Positions 8,717 through 18,544 of a stretch of DNA of 64,000 bases are shown piece after piece (the first letter of the stretch is position 1; the number at the start of each line of letters is the position of its first letter). Origin of the DNA: Prorocentrum cordatum (taxonomy: Eukaryota > Sar > Dinophyceae > Prorocentrales > Prorocentraceae); NCBI GenBank assembly GCA_963575745.1, contig CAUYUJ010001698.1, forward strand, positions 21,001 through 85,000. The letters run 5' to 3'. A program made the translations under genes and the position numbers. The notes under the pieces were generated by a model. That model was not told the origin of the DNA and searched no databases. It was given only the letters and a program-made list of their open reading frames with translations.

Positions 8717-10740
8717 TTAGCTCTCCCCCTTGTTGTCCATCCTGGGAGGCCCCCGTCGCCACCGCCTGATTCGCCTCGGAGTCTTGGCCAGAGCGCGCCC
8801 CAGGAGAGGTCCGGGGAGCAGCGGTGTCGGCGCCTTCTGGTTTTCCCACTGGTCGGGGGTTCGTAGAGGGATGGTTCTCCCAAGGTGGGGCTGGGGAGCG
8901 GGCCCAGCCAGATGCCCTCGTTGAACGCGTTTCCTTTTTCCAGGGGCCGTCCAGAGCGACTTTCCCTCCAACCCGACCTTTGCCCTTGCCCCACCTTTCG
9001 TGCCCCCCCGAATTGGAGCCGGGGGGCCCCCGCCGCTCCCCCTGGGCCGCGGCCACCGCGGGGCCTGCTCAGATTCGCGGAGCCGTCGATGTTGGTCCGC
9101 TTCTCGGGGATGTTGGTCCGCTTCCGGGGGCGAAGGATCGCTGGTGGCGTTCTGTCTCTGGATGTGCGGTGAGAAGGAGTCGAAGTACCGCTGCGCGCCC
9201 AGTGACTGGGCGAGGTCCAGAGACTCAACGATGATCTGTAATTCGCATTCCTCGGTTGCCTCAACGAGTCGCTTTTCTAGGTCTTGGATGAAGGCCTGCC
9301 AGGGCTGGCGGGGCGAGGTGCTCCCGACAGTGGCAGATGGGGAGTCTTCCCCATCGAGGTCTGGTACTGGTAGGCCAGAAGGTCCTTCGGTCTCGCGAAT
9401 GGCAAACATGTCGATGTTGGGCTCCGCAGTCCTGATGTCCATGAATCCTCGGTCTTCCTGCCCAGCGGCACCGTCCTTGTAGTAGCGGGCGTGGTTGTCC
9501 TATGGGTCGTCCTTGGCCTGCGTGGCCTCCTGCGGCTCCGTGCCGTGGCCTTGCCAGCGAGCTTGACGACGTGCGGGTTGATGCCCGGGTCGACGGACGT
9601 GTCCGTCGAAGTAGGGAATGGCTGTTCGGTGGCGTCCTCCGCCTTCACGGAGCTCTAGGTGGCCTTCTCGGCCTTCTCGGCGTAGGTGGCCCTCTCGGCG
9701 CTGTCGGTGGCTTTCTTGGCGCTGTCGGTGCCCTTCCAAACGTCATGGATGGTGGCGCCGCGCATGAGGCCATGGATGGAGTCTTCGGCCTCTGCGATGA
9801 AGGTAAACTGGTTGCGGTCTTTGGGCCCTTTGGCCCTTCTGCCCTTTTGGCTGTTGCCGGGTCCTCCCCCCTCAAATCCTTTGGCTTTTTCGGGCCAGCG
9901 CCCTGGGGGGTGCCCTGGATCCCCCCCCCTCTTTTGAGGTGCCCTCCTTTGACAGAGCTGCGGGTGCAGCTCGGACCGTGCTGTGGTTGCCCTGCTTGTG
10001 CCACCATCTGCTCCACTCGTCGATCTCGTCCTCTAGCCTCTTGATGCTCTCAGTCTCTTGGGCCAACTTCGCGTAGGCCATGTGGCGCGCATGGGCTTGC
10101 TTGCCCTTTCGCACGTCCGGAACGGCCTTGGCCCATACGTTTCGGCACGAACGAAATGGGTACGGAAAGAATGGGCACAATGCCCAACAGCAGTTCCTGT
10201 TCATTTTGAACAGGACTCGCTGTCCGCGCCGCCGCGGCCTGTACCCATTTGAGACACAAGGCCGCCTGCCTAACAGCGGCTGCTGTTGGTTTGGGACAAC
10301 ATTTGTTGTTGGGCATTGTACCCATTTTTTCCGTACCCATTTCGGGCGTCCAAAACGTTGTGTGTCCCTTCTTGTTGGTGAGGGACAGCTCCGCGCGCTG
10401 CTGGACCGCATCCTGCCGCTGCCAAGCCATGGCCTCGGCTGCCGCGGGCCTGCGGCAGGGGGCGGGAGTGGGGGGGGGCACGGGAGGCCCCCCTGCCGCG
10501 GGCAGCGTTGCCTGCCGCCATGGCGCGCTGCCGGGCGCTGCGCCTGGGCGCCGCCCGCGGCGGCTCGGCGGTGCCTCCCCGGACGCGGGGGGTCGAGTTC
10601 CCGCGGATGATGGCGCTTGCTCTTCCTCCTCCTCGTCCTCCTGCTCGTCCGTCACCTCTTTCTTCAGCGTGCACGGCTCCCTCTCCCGGCTGCGCATCAC
10701 AGGCTGGGGCCATTTTTGGGATCCAGGTCCGCTATGACAT
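8717..10740 (-). pseudogene. Decayed minus-strand ORF, possibly a LINE ORF1 or gag-like gene
   Basis: Several protein-like segments follow each other on the minus strand in different frames. They are an acidic tract (about 10665-10612), a segment with AELSLTNKKGHTT (about 10440-10360), a helical segment with YAKLAQETESIKRLEDEI (about 10080-10010), Pro/Lys-rich linkers (10016-9500), and another helical segment with AFIQDLEKRLVEATEE (about 9310-9190). The order and coiled-coil character resemble ORF1/gag proteins of dinoflagellate retroelements, but no zinc finger or enzyme domain is visible. The foldback element at 10152-10344 lies inside it. Identity is an inference. Confidence 0.35.
10152..10344. 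mobile_element. Foldback / MITE-like element 1 (193 bp)
   Basis: Positions 10152-10189 and 10307-10344 are inverted copies of 38 bases with two mismatches (shared blocks CGAAATGGGTACGGAAA and CAATGCCCAACA). Inside are two smaller hairpins: TCCTGTTCA/TGAACAGGA near 10195-10215 and AACAGC/GCTGTT near 10272-10287. Similarity may extend weakly outwards, and ACGTT occurs outside both ends (10137 and 10355) as a possible target duplication. It has no coding capacity. It interrupts a decayed minus-strand ORF. Confidence 0.75.
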
Positions 10741-10776
10741 CCGTGGGCGAACAGAAAACAAAAACAAAAAGATGGG

Positions 10777-10963
10777 ATGACGAACGAACAATACACTCCC
10801 ATACCCATAAGGGGGTCGGAGGGAGGAGTACTGGCTATGGGTATGGGTGCGGGTTGTCGGACCCTGGGGGGGCCCGGGGGGGCTCCGTTCGAGCGGGGAC
10901 CCCCATACCCATAGCCCCGTGCGTCCCATCTATGGGTATGGATGTGCGTTGATCGTTCGTCAT
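10777..10963. mobile_element. Foldback / MITE-like element 2 (187 bp)
   Basis: Terminal inverted arms of 33 bases at 10777-10809 and 10931-10963 match at 28 positions. Both start ATGACGAACGA and end CCATACCCATA. Further ATGGGTATGGG and CCCATACCCATAG words inside give extra pairing. No open frame of interest and no clear target duplication. Confidence 0.72.
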
Positions 10964-11213
10964 TGGAGCGGATGGATGGGAGGGGAAGGATGTCAGATGT
11001 GGCGCGTGCGCGCGCACCTAGCTTGCCCTTTCCCTCTCTCCCCCCTCCCTCTCTCTCTCTCTCGCTGTCTCTCTTGCCCTCCTCGTTCTTCTCCTTACCC
11101 TCCTCGTCCTGATCGCCGCCGCCGCTGATGTCGTAGTCGCAGTCGTTGGCCGTCGTCCTCCCCGTTCTCGGCCGTTCCCGATTTTTCTCGCTCGCTGTGG
11201 TTTGGTCGGGCCA

Positions 11214-11301
11214 GGCGAAAAGGTGGGTTTCGACATGACCAAGCTGGCCGAGAAGGTCGTCACGATCGAGTGCATCTACGACAACGAGAAGTGGACGCAG
11301 G
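11214..11301 (+). other. Candidate isolated exon
   Basis: A 29-codon stretch in frame with position 11220 has ordinary protein composition (it contains KLAEKVVTIECIYDNEKW), unlike its surroundings. It is preceded by a CCAG acceptor-like sequence and followed by CAG/GGTGCGGG, a possible donor. I recognise no family, and no partner exon was found nearby. Confidence 0.25.
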
Positions 11302-11476
11302 GTGCGGGTGGGGGCGGGGCGGAAGCGGCGGGCAGCTCCGAGCACGGCCCGAACCCACCGTAGGGGACCCCACTGGGCCAAGGGCAGGGTGAGGATGATG
11401 CGGGGGAAGAGGGAGGAGCGGTGGGAGGATTGGAAGGACTGAGATGGAGGATGCGGATCGCGATATTTCCGCTGTT

Positions 11477-12606
11477 GGTGGTGATGATGATGCTGATGAC
11501 GCCGACGACGATGATGGCGATGACGATAGTTATAATGATGCTGATGTCGATGATGATGATGATGATGATCACGATGCTGCTGATGCTGATGCAGATGATG
11601 ATGCTGATGATGATGAGGATGATGATGATGGTGATGATGAAGGTGATGATGATGATGTTGATGATGATGCTGATGATGATTCTGATGGTGATGGTGAAGG
11701 TGATGGTGATGGCGATGCTGGTGATTATACTGCAACCGATGAGTATGACGACGAGGATGATTCTGCTGATGCCGATGCTGATGCTGATGACGTTGCAGAT
11801 GATGATAGTGGTGGTGGTGGTGATGGTGATGGTGATTTTGGGAGTGGTGATGATGATCTTGATGTCGACGACAGCGTCGTCGACGACAAACAATGATGAA
11901 GATGGAGATGATGATGCTGCTGATGACGAGGACGACGACGAGGATGAGGATGAGGACGATGATAACGATGACGGAGATGACGATGATGATTTTGACGATG
12001 ATGCTGATGATGACGATGATGGTGGTGGTAGTGGCGGTGGTGGTGGTGATCGTGATGGTGATGTGACAACGACGACGATGACGATGATGATGATGATGAT
12101 ACTGATGCTCATGACGATGCGGTTGTTGGTGATGATGCTGACGATGAGTATAAATCTGGCTATGACTGTGACGACGATGATGACGACGAGGAGGTCGACG
12201 AGAACTGTACTGATGATGATGCTGATGATGCTAAGGATGATAATGATGCTGATGGTGATGACGATGATGATGTTAATGATTGTGGCGCTGATGATGACGG
12301 TGCTGCGAATGATGCTGATAATGATAATGATAATGCTGATGATGGTGAAGATGATGATGCTGATGCTGATGATGCTGATGGTACTGATGATGCTGATGAT
12401 AATGCTGATGATGCTGATGCTGATGATGATGATGACGACGCTGACGATGACGATATTAATGACGATGCTGATGAATATGATGATGCTGCTGCTGATGATG
12501 CTGCTGCTGATGATGATGATGATGATGATGATGACGATGCTGATGCTGATGATGCTGATGATGATGACGATGATGACGATGATGACGATGATGACGATGA
12601 TGATGA
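11477..12606. repeat. Imperfect (GAT)n / GATGATGCT tract, 1.1 kb
   Basis: Over 1.1 kb of GAT, GAC and GCT triplets. Read forward it gives Met/Leu/Thr or Asp/Ala runs; read in reverse it gives Ile/Ser or His runs. Long open frames on both strands result only from the triplet period. A second tract of the same type and strand lies at 41738-42400, on the other side of LINE-B. Confidence 0.92.
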
Positions 12607-12770
12607 TCCAGCTGCCTACGGCAACTTCTGCCACAGTGCATGGTTTGTGGATATGAAGCTTATTGGATGTTCTTTGGGGTCTTGGGGCAGGCCTCTCGGG
12701 GGCTTCTCGGAAGCACTTTGATGCGTCTTGGGGGCCGTTTGGGCCCTCTTTTGGGGCTCCTTGGGGCTTC

Positions 12771-12792
12771 TGGGGGCCTCTTCGGGGCTTCT
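12771..12792. repeat. LINE-B left target-site duplication (22 bp, imperfect)
   Basis: These 22 bases end directly against the spliced leader and match 41607-41628 at 19 of 22 positions (first 13 identical, TGGGGGCCTCTTC). The neighbourhood is rich in similar GGGGCCTCTT words, which weakens the case somewhat. Confidence 0.55.
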
Positions 12793-12814
12793 TCCGTAGC
12801 CATTTTGGCTCAAT
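12793..12814 (+). other. Dinoflagellate spliced-leader relic 2
   Basis: Matches the 22-nt leader except for the last base (G to T), and is followed immediately by ATG at 12815. It marks the 5' end of LINE-B, implying that the copied RNA was a trans-spliced LINE mRNA. Confidence 0.93.
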
Positions 12815-12909
12815 ATGACTGACACCTGGGGCCCTCGCCCCTGTGGTCAAAGGGATACCGCTGGTCCGCGGCGAGCAGTGCGGTCTACCGCACGGCAGTC
12901 GGGCGCGTC

Positions 12910-13850
12910 ATGGCGGCTGAGGGGCCGCCCTGGCGAGCGGGGGACAGCGGCAAAGGCAAGTGGTCCTGCAGCTGCGGGACTGTGGACAACTATGCGACGC
13001 GGATGTACTGTCGGGGCTGTGGGGCACCAGCACCGAAGCGACAGTGTACGTACAAGGATGTGCTGTTGGGCTCGTCCAAACGGGAGGCAGCAATGTAGAA
13101 GAAGATGGGCGCCCTGCGCGAGGAGCTCTAGGAAGTCAAGTACAACACGGGCGACAAGCAGGAGCACGTTCAGGAGGAGCGGCCCGACCTTGCGAGGCTC
13201 TACAAGTGGGCGCAGGCGTGCAGGCAGGACTGGGGCGCCAAATCGGAAGAGTACAAAGCCGCGAACGCCAAGTACCAGGTGGCGCGCATTGAGAAGGACA
13301 GCGGCAATCCGCACTCGGTGCAGCTCACGCAGGCCAGGCACGCACGGGAGAAGCTGGAACAAGGGGCTGGACGCAACGGCCAAGGACGTCAGTTGGTTCG
13401 AGCAGCAGCTGAAGCAGGCGCGCGCCAAGTACGATCAGAAGAAGGAGCAGCTGCAGATCGCCAAAGCCAAGGAGCAAGAGCTCAAGGTGCATGACTTCGG
13501 AGTTCGTGAGTCACCAGAGCTCCTCGCGGCCATGCGGAAGCAGTTCGAAACGGCGGTTGACGGCAGCGGGGTCACACAGCAGGAGTATGAGAGCGTCTTC
13601 GCGGTCCTGGGCAAGGTCTTGGCCAACGCTAAGCAAGAGGATGTGGACATGGCTGCTGCAGGTAGTGGTGATGGTCTTCCTCGTGATGGGGCAGGCCAGC
13701 GCGCAGATGCCGCAGCTGCAGCAGCAGCAGTGCCAGCACCCGGCCAAGAAGACGATGGGCCTGAATTTACCGCAGAAGGGAATGGTTCAAAGCAGAAGGA
13801 CTACCTGAAGAAGCAACCCCAGAGCAGCGAAAGCGGTGGCAGGAGGTATG
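12910..13850 (+). pseudogene. LINE-B ORF1: RanBP2-like zinc finger and coiled coil
   Basis: The ATG at 12910 begins MAAEGPPWRAGDSGKGKW, then a finger WSCSCG...N...YCRGCG. It resembles a RanBP2-type finger (Trp, Cys pair, Asn, Cys pair), though the first Cys pair is one residue closer than usual. TAG stops interrupt frame 1 at 13096 and 13129. A charged, helical segment follows (SEEYKAANAKYQVARIEKD). The frame then changes to frame 2 near 13360, continuing with EQQLKQARAKYDQKKEQLQ and an Ala/Gln-rich tail. LINE ORF1 proteins bind element RNA; that role is assumed from position and composition. Confidence 0.6.
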
Positions 13851-13899
13851 CAACAGCCTGGTCGAGCACGCTGCAAAGAAGCAGAAGCGTTCCTAGCGT

Positions 13900-14700
13900 G
13901 CCCAACAAGGGGAAGCGGAAGCCCGTGAACGACACAGTCACGCTGTGGACGTACAATGGATCAGGTTGGGGCACCATCAAGGAACATATCACGGATGAGA
14001 TGCAGGGTTTGCAGTGCTACGCGGTGCAGGAGCATCACCTCACCACCGAGAAGTTTGCCGTGGCCACGCAGAGCATGAAAGCCCAAGGGTACCAGTTGGG
14101 TGGTGCAGCGGCCGTGGCAACGACAGGACCCAACGGTGAGGCAGGTACTTCGGCTGGGGTGGCCATAGCAGTGCCTAAAAGAGTTGGGATGACGTGCCTG
14201 CGCGGCAAGGACGGACGGGATATTTCGCCAAGGAGCAGCCCAGGAAGGGCCGCAGCGGCGTGGTTGGCGGTCGGCAGAGGAGTTGTGCTAGCAACCGTGT
14301 ACCCGTGGACGGCTGAAGGCATGACATATGGGAACACGCAGCTTATCACGCACGTGATCGGGAAGCTGCAGAGCCTAGGAGTGCCGTGGGTCTTGGAGGC
14401 GACTTCCAGGTGGCGCCGGAGGTAATGGCAGAGGTCGAGAGCGTGAAGGCGGCAAGAGCGGCGGTTGTTGCGGCCGGCGCTGTGTGCGGTACATGTCGGC
14501 ATGCGCGCGGTTGCAGTGAGATCGACTACTTCCTGGTGGCAGACGCGGTCGTGGCGCAGGTTCAGCACGTTGCGGTTCAGGAGACGTGGTCGGCGGCACC
14601 GCGCAAACCCGTGGGGCTGACGATCAAGCTGAAGGCGGTGGAGCGGATGATCCGGGTGCTGGAGAACCAAGGCGCTGCCAGAAGTGCAGGTGGGGCGCGC
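13900..14700 (+). pseudogene. LINE-B APE-like endonuclease domain
   Basis: Fold landmarks of an exonuclease-endonuclease-phosphatase domain appear in order. They are TLWTYNGSGW (the Asn strand), VQEHHL (catalytic Glu, about 14025), SAGVAIAV, then after a frame change near 14390, GGDFQVAPE (Asp codon 14401) and SEIDYFLV. The final His box reads WSAAPRKPV, so the catalytic His appears to be replaced. The domain nicks target DNA to prime reverse transcription. The frame change from 2 to 1 and the His loss indicate decay. Confidence 0.65.
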
Positions 14701-15499
14701 GCCAGAGCCGCCGAGATACGAGGAAGTGAAGCAGTCCAAAACGCAGGTCGAGGCGAGCCAGGAGTGGGCGAAGTACATGCTAGCGCTCGAGAAAGAGGCC
14801 GTCCAGGTGCGATGCGTGCGCCGGGGCCAAAGCGACCCTCATGCAGGGGGGGCCGAAGGGCCGAAGTGGCGAGTGCAGGCGCTCAACTTCGGAGGCGAGA
14901 ATGCGCCGGCGGCGGCGAGGGCAGCCACGTGGTGGACATGGAATACAAGATCAATGCATGGCATGCAGGGGGCGCACCAGAGATGGCGACAAGCGGAGGA
15001 GCGCGAGCAAATCCAGAAGCGAGGGCGTGAGGTCGCGGAGCTGGAGAGGCTATTCTGAATGAGGCCCAGGCGCATGAAGCACATCGGCGCGAAGGACCAG
15101 GGTGTCTGGCAGGCCAGGTGCGACATGATTGCTACAGGCCAGCTGCGGGAGGCGAGCAGAAAAGAGATCCTGCCGAGCTGGGCGCATGAGGCCGAGGGCA
15201 GGATGAAGGAGGTCGGCCAGCAGCTCCTAAAGGACAGGAAGGCAAAGTGGGCTGACAAGCTGGAGGCGGCGGCGGCTGGGGCGGCAGGAGGACCTCACAA
15301 GTTGAGCAAGGCGGCGGCTGTCTGGCGGCCCAGGCGGGCGCGCACGGCGGAACAGGCGGCGGGCCCCATGGAGGCGGCTGAGTACACCATGGGGGAATGG
15401 AAGGTCGTCTGGCAAGTCGACGAAGGACGGCAGGAAGAGCCACGGCCGTGGGAGCAGGAGGACCGGGAGGAGCTGGACGACTAGGCGGAGGAGGACGCG

Positions 15500-17079
15500 T
15501 GCAAACCGAAGGTAGTTGCGCGCACATTCAGGAAGCGAGCGGGCATAGGAGTGGATCGGTGACACCCCTCAATGCTGCAGGGCGCCTGTGACGAGGCGTG
15601 CCGCGAGATGCTGGACTTCCTGGGGCAGGTAGAGCGCGCGCCGATATGGCCAACCCGCATGGCGACGGTGTTGTTCTTCATTGCCCCGAAGTCGTTCACG
15701 TCCGACAGGGTGATTGGACTGCTGCCCGCCGCCATTCGCGTTTGGGAAATCGTGCGGGGCCATGCGTGATCAGGTGGGCAAGGGAGAATCAGCGCACCTG
15801 GGGTTTCACCAGCTACGGCAAGGCGGCGGAGGACGCAGCCTGAGATGCCCTTTTGAGTCGCGAGATGGGCGATCCGGGGGACCAGGGCGAGGAGCTGGAG
15901 GCCGCGATCGCGGCAGTCTGGGACCTGGTCAAGGCCTTCGAGAAGGTAAGACTGCACGTGCTGTGGGAAGCGGGCAGTCATCTCAACTTCAACACGGGTG
16001 TATTGGCAGCGGTGTGCTCATACTTTGCGACGGCGAGGGGGCTGATCGTAGGCGACGCGGTGTCCAGCGATACGAGGACGGTCACGGCCATCATCGCGGG
16101 TAGTAAATCTTCGGTGTGCTTCCTGAAGATGGTCATGCAGTCTACGGTGGACGGCCTGATTGTGGAAAGGCCGCGGGTCAAGTGGCGCATGTGCGTAGAC
16201 GACCTGTGCGTGAGGCTAAGGCAGCAGCAGCACATCGTGCAGGAGTTCAGCGGCACCACTGACGCGTGCTTCCAGGGCTTCGGCAAGCTGGGCTTGAAGT
16301 TCTCAGCGGGAAGCCAAGGCAAATGAGCGGTCATGGCCGGCACTGCGTGGGTGCGCAAGGCGGTGGCGAAGGACATGGAAAATGGAGGACTGCCAGTTGT
16401 GCGGGCGTGTCCATACCTCGGGGTGGACTTGATAGCGCGCGGTACCGCGGCGAAAAGCGAGAGCGGCAATATGTATACAGGCATGATAAGCAGGAGCAAG
16501 CGGTTGGCCAACCTCAGAGGCGGAGACCGCATGATGGCGAAGGGTGCGGCCCTCGTGTTCAAGCGCGGCCTAAAGCGATCGGTGCTGTCTGGATGCAAGT
16601 GTCCAGGCGTGCCAGATCACCAGCTACAACGGCTGCGACGAGAGGCAGAGCGTGCACTCCCAGGGGGAAGAGGCGCGCAGAGCCTCGCGCTCCAGCTGGC
16701 GCTCGCTGGCGAGGAGCCCACCGTCGAGGCCACTGAGGCGCCCATCATCCGATGGGCACGCGGGGTATGGCAGGCTGCGCTAGGCACAGGGGAGCACATG
16801 CAGTGGGACAACGTCGAAGGCATGATGATGAAGGCGCGGAAAAGGCAGCAGCAGGAGGTAGACATGAAACCGATGTGGGCCAAAGTACGTGGGCCAGCTG
16901 GGGCGGTTATCATGTCCAGCATGGCCAGCTTAGCCAGTGGGCGAGCGGGATGGACATGGCCAGCTTGGCATGCAGTCATCTCGAAGGACGGGTGCGAGCT
17001 GGGCATGCGCGAGGTGTGCCCCATGGGCGTGGCGACGATGCTTAAGAAGGACGTGCAGCAGCAGCTGTGGGGGGTTTGA
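15500..17079 (+). pseudogene. LINE-B reverse transcriptase
   Basis: The fingers start near 15570 (MLDFLGQVERAPIWPTRMAT), with a frame change by about 15760. Motif A reads AAVWDLVKAFEKV (Asp codon 15922) and the catalytic box is CVDDLCV (Asp codons 16198 and 16201), so VDD stands where YADD is usual. Motif D (GLKFS) ends at a TGA (16324). The same frame goes on through a thumb region (ACPYLGVDLIARG) to 17079. Missing start codons, an internal stop and frame changes show it is not functional. Before 15500 (14700-15500) the sequence codes for a Lys/Glu/Ala-rich linker in changing frames. Confidence 0.65.
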
Positions 17080-17259
17080 ACAAAGGCAGAGGAGTGCGAG
17101 AGTCTGAGGCCCGCTCCGCTCGCGGCTCCTGCGGTGGCACAGCTGCAGGCAAGAGACTTCCCGAAGCACGTTAAGAACGCAGCAAAAGGCGGCTTTCGTG
17201 AGCGGGAGCTGGACCACGAGCATGCTGTGCCAGTGCAGCATCGTTCCGGCGGACATCTG

Positions 17260-17340
17260 CATGGCGTGCGGTGAGGCCGTGGGCGCCCCGTACCACGGGT
17301 AGCACAAGTGCCCAGGCATGTGGGGGCTGAGGCTGAAGGC
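17260..17340 (+). pseudogene. LINE-B zinc knuckle
   Basis: In one frame the sequence reads CMACGEAVGAPYHG, a TAG, then HKCPGMW. This is a CCHC-like knuckle in the usual place between RT and RNase H, broken by the stop. Confidence 0.45.
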
Positions 17341-17474
17341 GCAGCCGAGTGGCAGACGGCCGCCGAGCAGCAGGAGGACATTTTGCTGTGGACACGGGGA
17401 CTCGCACGACACCCAGAGGCGGATTGAAAATTCGTGGGGATCGACGAAGGCCAGTGCATGCGACAGGCAGTGTT

Positions 17475-17583
17475 GCGGGGTGGGTGGGTGGGTGGGTGGG
17501 GCGGGCGGGCGGGCGGGCGGGTGATGGGTGGGTGGGTGGGTGGGGGGGTGGCTGTGTGTGTGTGTGGGTGGGGGGGGGGGGGG
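17475..17583. repeat. GGGT/GGGC microsatellite inside LINE-B
   Basis: Runs of GGGT, GGGC and TG with more than twelve G3 blocks in about 110 bases; a strong candidate for G-quadruplex formation. It separates the knuckle from the RNase H start and was probably inserted or expanded after the LINE arrived. Confidence 0.85.
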
Positions 17584-17587
17584 CGAG

Positions 17588-17762
17588 GATTTCTTCGCCG
17601 GCGACGTCGCGCGCGACGGGTCGAAGCTCGGGTACAGCGACTGGGCGCAGACGGGCTGGGCGGCCATGCCAATCAACGGAGAAGGCAAGCCGAGGTGCCA
17701 GGTGTGGGGGCCGTTGCCGTGCGCGCTGCCAGTGCACAGAAGGGTCAAGAGAGCGGATGTGT
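17588..17762 (+). pseudogene. LINE-B RNase H, N-terminal half
   Basis: The frame reads GDVARDGSKLGYSDWAQTGW, the first RNase H strand with its Asp, and continues to VHRRVKRAD, where the domain is cut by the LTR at 17763. The lost helix resumes at 40505. Joining the halves with one copy of the 5-bp target duplication keeps the frame and gives KRADAWAFYTVL, where Asp stands at the place of the second catalytic Glu. Confidence 0.7.
17758..17762. repeat. Left target-site duplication of the giant LTR element (TGTGT)
   Basis: TGTGT here pairs with CGCGT at 40505-40509. The two differences are both C to T at CpG, the expected decay of methylated cytosine. LINE-B codons are in frame across a single copy. 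Confidence 0.7.
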
Positions 17763-17957
17763 TGTGCATAGAACCCGTATAATACCCTCATATATACTCC
17801 TTATCCTCACCTCTCCTGCGCCTGGCTGTTTGGGCCCAGGTATTGGGTTAGATCGATCAGACCTTTGATCGTGCAGGAGGAAAAGATATCCATCTTTCCC
17901 TCCTTTCCTCTACCAACGGATCAGGGGTTCTGTGCCTTTGTATTCTAACCCCATACG
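17763..17957 (+). repeat. 5' LTR of the giant element
   Basis: 195 bases, 184 identical to the 3' LTR (about 94%); nine of the 11 differences are transitions. It starts TGTGCATAG and ends CCCCATACG (the 3' copy keeps the expected final CA). A TATATA lies near 17791, and a hairpin CGATCA/TGATCG at 17854-17871. Confidence 0.85.
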
Positions 17958-18544
17958 CAGGTTATCAGCCCTTTAAAGCGCACAGTTCATCGAACCCCGC
18001 GTCGCGATCTCGCACGCGGCCTCGATGGAACCCAAGCGGCGCATGCGCCGTAAAGGGGTCCATCGGGGCCTCGCGCCCGAGCTCTCCGACGGCGCGACGG
18101 CTCGGTGATGAGTTGGAGAGCCTTAGTGTGGACCGTATAGGTGTCCCAGGCCCCCCCCCCCCCCCAGCTCCGACGGGCCCGAGGCGCGGCTAGCTGCTGA
18201 ACTTCACCGCCGCGCCGCCCGCGGGGGGACAGGAGAAGGAGTAGGAGCAGGCAGTAGAGAATTTCACACGCCTACCTTCGATCCTCCATCTCCCCCCCCG
18301 TCGGGAGCAATCCCAACTGCGTCGGGCGCGAGCCCCGCTGGTCCTGATACTCCAGGGCGCTTTCGCGCTAACCGCCGATGGAACACAGGTACTGGCATGA
18401 CCAGCCCTGCGACCGCTCCTGTAGCGGAGCACGTTGCTACCTTCGAGGAACTCAGTAGACCAGTGACGGCGCAGCCGCAGACGCAGTGCCCCCAGGTATC
18501 ATCTCATCAGACATCACACACACGGCCCTAGCCGCAGCTCGTCA
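17958..18544 (+). other. Leader of the giant element with putative primer-binding site
   Basis: The bases right after the LTR (CAGGTTATCAGCCC) occupy the primer-binding-site position. I could not match them to a tRNA 3' end; copia-type priming by an internal tRNA fragment is possible. A perfect 14-bp palindrome CGGCGCATGCGCCG lies at 18037-18050 and a run of C near 18151-18165. An ATG at 18397 opens a frame ending at about 18531, with gag-like Thr/Pro/Ala composition, and may be the true gag start before a frame change. Confidence 0.5.

Noticed and set aside
11276-12850. Long Ile/Ser-rich (minus) and Asp/Met-rich (plus) proteins
   Set aside because: They are translations of the GAT-type triplet tract and have no non-repetitive domain.
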